A DNA stretch of 42,797 nucleotides, from NCBI GenBank assembly GCA_938009745.1, contig CALLII010000031.1, positions 1 to 42,797 on the forward strand, given 5' to 3'. Positions 31,324-40,200 of the stretch are shown here, piece by piece; within the stretch, counting starts at the first letter, position 1, and each line of letters starts with the position of its first letter. The notes under the pieces were generated by a model. The model had not been told where the DNA came from and searched no databases. It saw only the letters and a program-made list of their open reading frames with translations. The translations under genes were made by a program, and so were the position numbers. Source of the DNA: an uncultured Flavobacteriales bacterium (lineage in GTDB: Bacteria; Bacteroidota; Bacteroidia; Flavobacteriales_D; CAJJDF01).

Positions 31324-32365
31324 GACACTAATTATTACGTTACTTATTGGGCTTTTTATTAGCACTGGTTATTCGCAAGAAAACACAGTAATAAAAGGGA
31401 AAATGAAAAAGGGCAGAGGAACTGTTGTTTACTTAAACCATAACAAAGGAAACCAAGTAGTAAAAGTTGACTCCTGTAAAGTTAATTTTTTGGGTAACTA
31501 CAAGCTTGAAACACCAGTTGAAACTGATGATTTCTTTTCTTTATCTACAGTAGAAAATGACAAAGAAACTCAGCTTTTAATTCTTAAAAAAGAGGAGCAA
31601 ATCAAGATTAAAACAACCACTGATTTTAAAAACAAAGACTATCAAGTTTCGGGCTCCAAGGATAATGAATTAATCCAACAATATTATTTGGTTAAAAGCT
31701 CAGATATAACAAAAGATTCAATGTCTAAGTATGCTTTTAATTTCGTAAAAGATAATTCTACTTCACTAGTAGTATTTGTTGCTTTAAACGATATTATTGA
31801 GCCTAAAGAAGCAATAAGTATTGCCGCAAAAGGAATAGGAGAAACTTATCCAAAAACATTGTATCACACAAGTTTGTTAACTGCTCAAAGACAAATAGCT
31901 CAAGCAGAAAGAACTAAGAGAAATCAACCAAAGCCTAAAACACCAGTAGGAAGTATTGCACCTGAAGTAAATATGACAAGTCCTGATGGGAAACTTATTA
32001 CTTTAGAATCACTGAGGGGCAAGTACGTATTAATTGATTTTTGGGCATCATGGTGCGGTCCTTGCCGAAGAGAAAACCCAAATGTTGTTAATTTATATAA
32101 GAAGTACAAAGATCAAGGCTTTGAAGTTTACAGTGTTTCTCTAGATAAAAATAAAGCTGCTTGGATGGGGGCAATTAAAAAAGATAATTTGATTTGGAAA
32201 AGTCATGTGAGTGACTTAAGAGGTTGGGGTTCAGCAGCAACTCAGATATATGGGTTTAGAGGAATTCCTTACACAGTACTTATTGATAAAGAAGGTAAAG
32301 TAATAGGAACTCGTTTAAGAGGTGCAGCTTTAGGGAAAAAACTTCAAGAGATTTTCGGTAATTAA
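31310..32365 (+). CDS. TlpA-family thioredoxin-like protein (CGPC)
   Basis: LIDFWASWCGPCRRENPNVVNLYKKYKDQGFEVYSVSLDKNKAAWMGAIKKDNLIW; overlaps the preceding gene (an alternative ATG at 31316 is possible). Confidence 0.92.
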   Translation: MKMNKTLIITLLIGLFISTGYSQENTVIKGKMKKGRGTVVYLNHNKGNQVVKVDSCKVNFLGNYKLETPVETDDFFSLSTVENDKETQLLILKKEEQIKIKTTTDFKNKDYQVSGSKDNELIQQYYLVKSSDITKDSMSKYAFNFVKDNSTSLVVFVALNDIIEPKEAISIAAKGIGETYPKTLYHTSLLTAQRQIAQAERTKRNQPKPKTPVGSIAPEVNMTSPDGKLITLESLRGKYVLIDFWASWCGPCRRENPNVVNLYKKYKDQGFEVYSVSLDKNKAAWMGAIKKDNLIWKSHVSDLRGWGSAATQIYGFRGIPYTVLIDKEGKVIGTRLRGAALGKKLQEIFGN

Positions 32366-33183
32366 TTAATAAATCAACAGTTATCCAAGAAGACACTAAA
32401 AGAAAACGTGATAATGTTCAATCATTTGAATTACCTAGTGGTAAGAAAATTTATTTTGCCTCAGATTTTCATTTAGGAGTCCCATCTCATGAAGAAAGTA
32501 GGAAGCGAGAAGATAGAATTGTGAGTTGGTTAGACTCAGTTAAAAATGATGCTTATAGAATATATTTAGTAGGTGATATTTTTGATTTTTGGTTCGAGTA
32601 CAAACGCGCTATCCCAAAAGGTTTTACAAGGTTTTTAGGTAAAATTGCCGAATTAACAGACTCAGGAATAGAAGTCGAGTTTTTTACTGGAAATCATGAC
32701 ATGTGGATGTTCGACTACCTCAAACAAGAACTTGGTGTTAAAATTCACAAACAAGAAATAGAACTTAATGTTAACGGAAAATCTATTTTTATAGCTCATG
32801 GAGATGGTTTAGGCCCTGGTGACAAGGGTTACAAGTTTATAAAGAAAATTTTTTCAAGCCGAATATGCCAATGGCTATTTGCTCGTTTACATCCTAATTT
32901 TGGGATTGGCTTAGCTAATTTTTTCTCAAAATCTAGTCGTAAACACTCCGTAAATGACAACAAGTTTTTAGGAGAAGACAAGGAATGGTTAATTACATTT
33001 TCTAAAGAAAAGCTAAAAAGTAAACATTTCGATTTCTTTATTTTTGGCCACAGACATCATCCCATTGAAGTGCAATTAAATGAATCATCTAAGTACATTA
33101 ATTTAGGAGAGTGGATTTCCTATAATACTTTCGCTAAGTTTGATGGCGAAAATATCGTAACTAATACGTATACAAAGTATTAG
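32365..33183 (+). CDS. lpxH: UDP-2,3-diacylglucosamine diphosphatase; putative non-canonical ATT start
   Basis: In-frame KKIYFASDFHLGVPSHEESRKREDRIVSWL..., VGDIFDFWFEYKRAIPKG, FTGNHDMWMFDYLKQELGVKIHKQ, AHGDGLGPGDKGYKFIKKIF, FGHRHHP. The ORF-track start (GTG 32521) removes the catalytic SDFHLG motif; no ATG/GTG/TTG lies in frame between stop 32359-32361 and 32521. Confidence 0.9.
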   Translation: MNKSTVIQEDTKRKRDNVQSFELPSGKKIYFASDFHLGVPSHEESRKREDRIVSWLDSVKNDAYRIYLVGDIFDFWFEYKRAIPKGFTRFLGKIAELTDSGIEVEFFTGNHDMWMFDYLKQELGVKIHKQEIELNVNGKSIFIAHGDGLGPGDKGYKFIKKIFSSRICQWLFARLHPNFGIGLANFFSKSSRKHSVNDNKFLGEDKEWLITFSKEKLKSKHFDFFIFGHRHHPIEVQLNESSKYINLGEWISYNTFAKFDGENIVTNTYTKY

Positions 33184-33227
33184 GCTCGGCTTAGATTAAA
33201 ATTATCTTCAAATTTTAATTAGTATAT

Positions 33228-33265
33228 TTATTAAGGTATAAAATGAATTTTATTAACCTTAATAA
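33228..33265. other. AT-rich bulged hairpin between convergent lpxH and the 33259 minus-strand ORF
   Basis: TTATTAAGGT-ATAAAAT-ga-ATTTTAT-ta-ACCTTAATAA: 10-bp and 7-bp arms with a 2-nt bulge; overlaps the stop codon of the minus-strand ORF. Confidence 0.6.
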
Positions 33266-34014
33266 TAGAACTCTTTAGGTGCCCTTTTATACAAAGGAAG
33301 TATCCAGCCAACTTGAATGTTCCAGAAGAAATCTTTTCTTTGTCCAAAACGAGGATCATTTATTTCATAGTCTACCTGATAGTCTCTTCTTATTTTAGTA
33401 AAAGCTTGATTAAATTCTATTCCACCATAAAAATTCATTAGTTTATTTTTACTCATATATCGATATCCAACATACTGAGTCAAACTTATTCCAGAAGTGT
33501 ACCTATCATAGCCAGCTACATAATCTGAAGTAAATTGAATAATGTCTCCACTAATGTTATTGAAATTAACCCTATAAGCTAATAAGCCAACACCAGCTGT
33601 GGTTATTATACCTGAGTTAGGATTTGGAGAAAAAACAGGAAAAAGCCTACCAACATAAATGCCTAAATGATGCCCTCTCTGTAGCATTTCATAGGAACCG
33701 TATTGCCCGTTAACATTTATTATCTCTCCTCCATCATTTGCTAAATCCTTTAGCATTCCAGAATCTTTGAAATTATTACCAAATAAAAAGTCATATCTAG
33801 TTCCGATAATAAATTGGTTTTTCAATTTTATTTCCAAGCGAACATTAAGTGAAGATGTATATCCAACTCTATCCTTTAAATCAGCCGTAGGAAAATTATT
33901 AGAATAACCAAGTTTAAGCAAAGGCATAAAAATGGAAGAATCATTTATGCTGGATTGACCTAGTGAATTACTCAAAATAAATATGGAAATAAAAAATAAA
34001 AATAATGTTCTCAT
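33259..34014 (-). CDS. Probable outer-membrane beta-barrel protein, uncharacterised
   Basis: Signal peptide MRTLFLFFISIFILSNSLGQS (start chosen at 34014); alternating hydrophobic/aromatic strands (LNVRLEIKLKNQFIIGTRYDFLFG, GISLTQYVGYRYMSKNKLMNFYGGIEFN, FFWNIQVGWILPLYKR). Confidence 0.65.
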   Translation of the reverse strand: MRTLFLFFISIFILSNSLGQSSINDSSIFMPLLKLGYSNNFPTADLKDRVGYTSSLNVRLEIKLKNQFIIGTRYDFLFGNNFKDSGMLKDLANDGGEIINVNGQYGSYEMLQRGHHLGIYVGRLFPVFSPNPNSGIITTAGVGLLAYRVNFNNISGDIIQFTSDYVAGYDRYTSGISLTQYVGYRYMSKNKLMNFYGGIEFNQAFTKIRRDYQVDYEINDPRFGQRKDFFWNIQVGWILPLYKRAPKEFYY

Positions 34015-34158
34015 CTTTTCTAGCGGATTAAGTTTATGATATTGCTGTAAATATACATAAATCAATTTTTTGTGAACAGAATAAAGTTTAATAAAACATA
34101 CAAATTCAAAGCTTTTAAATTTTATTATTTACTAAGTGTTAAAATATGTTATGAAATT

Positions 34159-34190
34159 TTTGTCTGCGAAACAATCAATCCCTATATTTG
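34159..34190 (+). promoter_or_regulatory. Candidate Bacteroidota promoter of the giant adhesin gene
   Basis: TTTG (34159-34162) - 20 nt - TATATTTG (34183-34190), 30 nt before ATG 34221; matches TTTG-N~19-TAnnTTTG closely. Confidence 0.65.
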
Positions 34191-34220
34191 CTCGATTATA
34201 TTTTAGACAAATAACATATT

Positions 34221-37200
34221 ATGAGAAACAAACTACTGTTAACTGTATCGTTTTTATTACTTGGTATAGCTTCTGCATTTGCGCAATTAGCTCAAACCTC
34301 AATCTCACCATCCATTTGTGCTGCAGACGGATCTGTGAGTTACACATTCACTCCAGCTTCCGCTTCTGGATTCTTTAGCTTAACTGCTGGCCCAGCAACT
34401 TATCCTGGTTTAAATCAGCTTCAAGGTTCTGGAAACTTTTTTGCGCTTCCAGCAGGTAATTATACTGTCACTTATACTGACGGAGCTAACCCTGCATTCA
34501 CTGACAATTTTACTATTGCAGGAACATACATAGAAGGTATTTTTGGTGTAGATACGGTAATTGACGCAATTTGTCCTAACCAAGGAGAGATTCACGTGTC
34601 ATTAACAGATGGGGTTCCTCCTTATCAGTATAGACTTTTGCATACTGATTCGGCTGCTGGCAATTACCAGCCTTATGTTTCTTCTGGTATTTTTACAGGA
34701 TTAAGAGCTGGAACATATTCAGTACAATCGCTAGATAATTGTGGAGTTCCAAAACAGATATCAGGTTTAGTTGTCGATTATCCAAATGGAGGACCTTTGT
34801 CTTATAATTTCAATGGAGCAGGTGATGTTCGTGCTTCTGATGAAGCTACCTCATTCCCTACAAGTTGTACAGAGACTACTGTAGCTATTATGGGAAGAAG
34901 AAACAATCTTTTTCAAGCACAAAGTACTAATACAGCTTATTATTTTGATGGAAATGGAGTTGGTGTTGCTGATCAAACAGATCCAAATCAAGTTCCTTTA
35001 ACAATGATTGGTGGATTACCACCATACTCTTATTCTATTGTAGAGTCAGAAGCTTATTCCTTTCACCCTCCAATTACTGATAGGTTAAATGATTTAAGAC
35101 ATGACACTCCATATTCAAGTCAATCTTCTACTACTTCTACAACTTATTTTGGTTTAGGAAGAGGAATTGAATTTGATGTAGCTAATGATTTAACTATTTA
35201 CTCTGTGAGTATGATAGGTCAAAGGTCTGGTTATAATGCTTTAATAGTATTGTATGATAACCTTGGAAATGAGCTTTACAGGAAATGGGAAGAGCAAGAT
35301 GTTAATTCAGCAAATGATAACGTAGCAAGTTTAGGTTGGTTTGTACCTGCAGGTACAGGTTATAGAATGACTGTTGAAGCAATTAATTCTCCAGGTAGGT
35401 TAGAGAGTGCTTTTTATTCTACAGGTGTTAATTACCCAATTGCTGCAGGTGATATTACGGTTACAGGTAATGCTGATCCTTCTGTGGATGCAAGAATATT
35501 AAATTTCTTTGATGCAATAGTTTATACTAAAAATCCATCTCCTGTTGCTACCAATTCTACTCCAATATTTTCTAACATTCCAAGAACAAATGCTAACACA
35601 CACACTGTAATTGCAGAAGATGGATGTGGTCAAAAGATTTATAGGTCTATCACTACTAAAATTCCATTAGAATATGTTGGGATGAGAAGATCTGCCGCAG
35701 AATGTGGAATCGGTCCTGATCAATTATACCCAGATAATAACGTATATACTTTTTTACATTATGATCCAGCCCAGCATTTTTATACCTATGTTCACAAGGG
35801 TAACTCAGTGGGTGGTACTTTTCCTTATACTTTTACTGTAACTTCGGATATTGGTTATTCGCCAGACCCTATTACAACCTCAAAAGGATTTATTAATGCA
35901 AATACTACTTCTACATCTGCCTATTATGATGATGTAAAATTAAGAAACTTAGATGGTAGTCAGTGGCAGCCTACTCCTGGTTCTGTTGTGTCTGTTAATA
36001 TTACAGATGCCTGTGGTGAGTCAATCACAGAGGTTTTTGGTCCACCTTCAGGAAATACACCCATTGAAGAAATACTTACAAATAATGACCTTTCAGGTTG
36101 TGCACCTTGGAGAAGATATAGAATTTATCATAATCCTTATGTAGATACTTTTGAGAATTTTAAATTGAATATTAATCCTTTAACGGGAGGTGCTCATGCA
36201 AGAGTACTTACAAGCGTTGATTATTTTAACCCTGAAATTGATTACTATCAAGGGGCGACAATGAGAGGTAATACTTCTCTTTATCCTTATTTTTTACCAG
36301 GTGATTACGAAATAGTTTTCACAGGGGTATGTTCAGGGGATGAATTAAAAGACACCATCACGGTATTGCCAAGTAGTTTTTCTTTCAATGCTACTGCAGT
36401 TCAGCCTTGTTCTAGCACACCTACTGGACAAATAATGGTTGACCATACTGGTAGTCAAATTTATACTTCGCCAGTAGATTTGATTTATGCAGGACCTTAT
36501 GACGCTTCTATCAACTATGCAACTGCAACACCATTAGAACAAAGAGTTGTTTCAGGTAATATGACAACATTTAGCGGTTTAGCTCCAGGAACTTATACTA
36601 TTATTCATGGAAGTACAAATAACGCGTACAGATTTACAATGAATTGTGCAGAATACAGAACGATAACTATTATTCCTTATAAGGACCCAAGCATAGTATT
36701 AAATTACGACCCAATTTGTGCACCTGCAACTACAGGAAATGTTTACGTAACTGTTTCAAACGGAATACCTCCTTTTGTATATGAGTACAAATTAGCATCT
36801 AACCCTAATGTAGCTGATTACTTATTAACCTCTCAGTCTTCTCCAGTATTCACAGCATTACCAGGAGATGTATATAACATAAGAGTTACAGATTCTTGTG
36901 GACAAGGTACAGTAGGTACTATTGATAATGGTCAAGCATTTGTTTTGCCTCCATTAACTTCTAATGCACCAGCAGGTATTTGTGTAGGAAGTCAATTAAG
37001 AGTTTCTACAGTTTATTTCCCAAATGCAACTTATGTTTGGAACTTTAATGGATTACCAATAGCTGGTGCCGCAGATACTAGTGTTTACATTAAGAATAAC
37101 ACTACTGCTGCAGATGGAGGGAATTACTCAGTTGATGTAACCGTTCCAAGCTGTGGTACTTCAACAGCCTTGCTTGCAATAACAAGTGTAGTAGGAACTA

Positions 37201-40200
37201 CTACAGCATTAAGTAATGCTACACCTGATAGATTTTGTGAAGGAGCAGGTTCAATTCTGTTAGAAGGAGGTGCAACAACTCCAGCAGCTTTAACAACTGC
37301 GGTATGGAGTCAAGTTAGTGGTCCGATCTCCCCATTAACTCCAACAATCACTCAGGTAGGAAATGACGCTACAGTTACTGATGTATCCAATACTGATGGA
37401 CCTCCAGAAGATCCTTACGTTTTTATGTGGGAAATAAATGACGGTAACTGTACCTCAAATTCTTTTGATTCAGTTTATATTCATAGAAACCCACCAACTG
37501 CTTATTCTGGTTTCGATCAGAATTTGTGTGAAGCATCAACTGCAACTATGAGTGCAACTGCAATTCCTTTCGGATTTGGATATTGGACTCAAACTTCAGG
37601 TAATCCTGTTATAATATCAGATACTACGGATCCAGCTGCAACACTTACTGGAATGATTTGGCCAGATACAGTTGTTATGAGATGGAATGTAGTAAATGAT
37701 TCTGCAAATGCAACTTGTACTAGTTTCCACGAAATAATGTTAATAAACAAAGTGCAACCAATAGCCTCAACTGCTAATGCTGGAGCTGATGATACTGTAT
37801 GTGGTGGTACTACTTATGTTTTACAAGCAAGACCGATACCTGCAGATTCAGGAATTGGAAGGTGGTCGGTTGTTTCACAACCAGGTATTGCACCAACTTT
37901 TAATACTAATACTAACCCAAATGCAACTGTTACAATGTCAACTGGAGGTGAATATATCTTTGTTTGGGCAGTTAGCAATGGAGTTTGTAGTGCAGTAACT
38001 GATACGGTTAAAATATTCCTTATTAATGCAAATGCAGGTGCAGACATTGTAGTTTGTATGGATAATTTAGCTGGATTAAGAATGAATGGGGATACTGTTG
38101 CTGGTTTACCAGGAACATGGTCTTCTGCATCTCCTCTTACTTTTACACCTAATGGAGTTGCTGGAGTAGATACTGCTTTAGTGACAGGTATTACGGCAGG
38201 AACTCACATTGTAACTTATACAGTTACTTCAGGTTTATGTACTCAAACTGATGATGTAACTATTTTGGCAAGTAACCCACCTTCAGTATCAATGGCTGGT
38301 ACAGATCAATTAGGTCTTTGTAAAGATACTGCCGTTTTAGAAGCAAACATTCCTTTAGATGGTTCTGGAGTTTGGACACAAATTAGTGGTCCTAATACTG
38401 CAATAATGACGGATTTTGATTCGGCATTTAACATTATCGAAGGATTAATTGTAGGGTCTTACGAGTTTGTTTGGACTATTAGTAATCAGCCTTGTGCACA
38501 GGAATTGGATACAGTTGTGATTGAAGTAACTTCTTTACCACCAACAGCAACAATTGTTGCTTTAACTAATCCTACTTGCGTAACTACTGGCTCTGTTACC
38601 TTAAGTGGTTCCCCAGTTGGTTCTTATGAGTATTCTTTGGATACATCAATGGGTTATCAACCAACAGCAACATTCTTTGGACTAGATACTCTAACATATA
38701 GAGGTTATGTAAGATCTTTAACTAATCCAGCATGTATTTCAAGAGCTTCTGCATCAGTAACTTTAGTAGATACATTGCCGGGACCTATGTTTGATACTGC
38801 TTTCTTTACACCAGTTAGTTCTTGTAATGGAACTACTACTAGAGGTTCTATAACAGCAGTTGCTACAGGAGGAAATGGAACTTTAACTTATAATTTAACA
38901 GGATCTTTTACAGCTACTAATAATACTGGTATCTTTACAAATTTATTACCAGGAACATACACTGTTATTGCTACAGACAGTATTAATTGCCCTGTAGACA
39001 TGGTTACAAGTTTTGAAATGCCAGTAATTTCATGCGATACTTTATTTGCAGGTATTCCTGTAACTGGAGGTACTGATACTACTTGTCTTAATACACCTAA
39101 CACAGGTGGACCTTATTCAATAGGATCTTGTACAGGAACTGATGGGACGTATGATGGTGTTTTATTTAACAAATATGATTCATGTGTAGTTTATCCATTT
39201 AATATTGCAACACTTGTTTTACCATTTGCTGGTGATACAGCATGTGTTGTTATTTGTGATACTGTTGATAATGCAGGAATGAATCAAATACTATGTGATA
39301 CAACTATATTAATATACTACCCAATACCAGTACCAGATACTACGGTAACTTTATTACCAAGTAATGGTGGATCAGTTACAGTATGTGTTGATACGAGTCA
39401 AGTATTGGGAACAAACTTAACTTATAGTTCATGTAAAGGAGCAACAGCAGGTGTATTCACTCCATCAACAGGAAATTGTTATACATACATTCCTTTGATT
39501 AATCAGATTGACACTACGTGTGTAATTGTTTGTGACGAGAATGGAGTATGTGATACTTCGGTATTTGTTTTTATTCCAGCCTTATCAAACGATACAGTTA
39601 TTTCAACTAATCCTGTAACTTGTGTTGATACTACAGAAATGCCAGCACCATTCCATACTATAACTGGATGTGATGGTTTGTCACCAACAACTACTTCAAA
39701 TGGAGGGACTGCGACAATAGATCCAGTAACAGGATGTGTAACAACAACACCAGATTTCACATCTACAAATTCAGATACGACATGTATTATAGTATGTGAT
39801 ACAGTTAATGGAATATGTGACACAACTATCATTATTACGGTTCAACCTCCAACACCAGATACGGTTGTTCAGTTTACAAATGGAGGTTCAGTAGATAGTT
39901 GTTTATCAACAAGTGAATTATTAGGAAGTATGTTTACTTACTCAAGTTGTGGAAGTCCAGTACACGGAGTACTGAGTAACAACAATGATACTTGCTTTAC
40001 TTATATTCCAATAAATGATAATATTGATAGTTCATGTGTAATCATTTGTGATGAATACGGAATATGTGATACTACTTATTTCTATTACTTACCACCAGTA
40101 ACACCAGACACAATTGTAACAACAAATCCAATAACATGTGTTGATACGACTGAGTTAATGGGAGCAATGGTAGATTCGATAGCAACATGTGATGGAATGA

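Noticed and set aside
29600-32109. Minus-strand ORFs opposite the TlpA-like genes (29600..29998, 30703..30921, 31924..32109)
   Set aside because: The repeated antisense peptides simply reflect the conserved thioredoxin motif on the other strand.
34136-34378. 80-aa ORF spanning the promoter and signal peptide of the giant gene
   Set aside because: Out of frame with the signal-peptide ORF and overlaps the promoter; no family resemblance.
35953-37998. Plus-strand ORFs 35953..36144 and 37777..37998
   Set aside because: Out-of-frame ORFs inside the continuous 34221 frame; Leu/Val-rich low-complexity translations.
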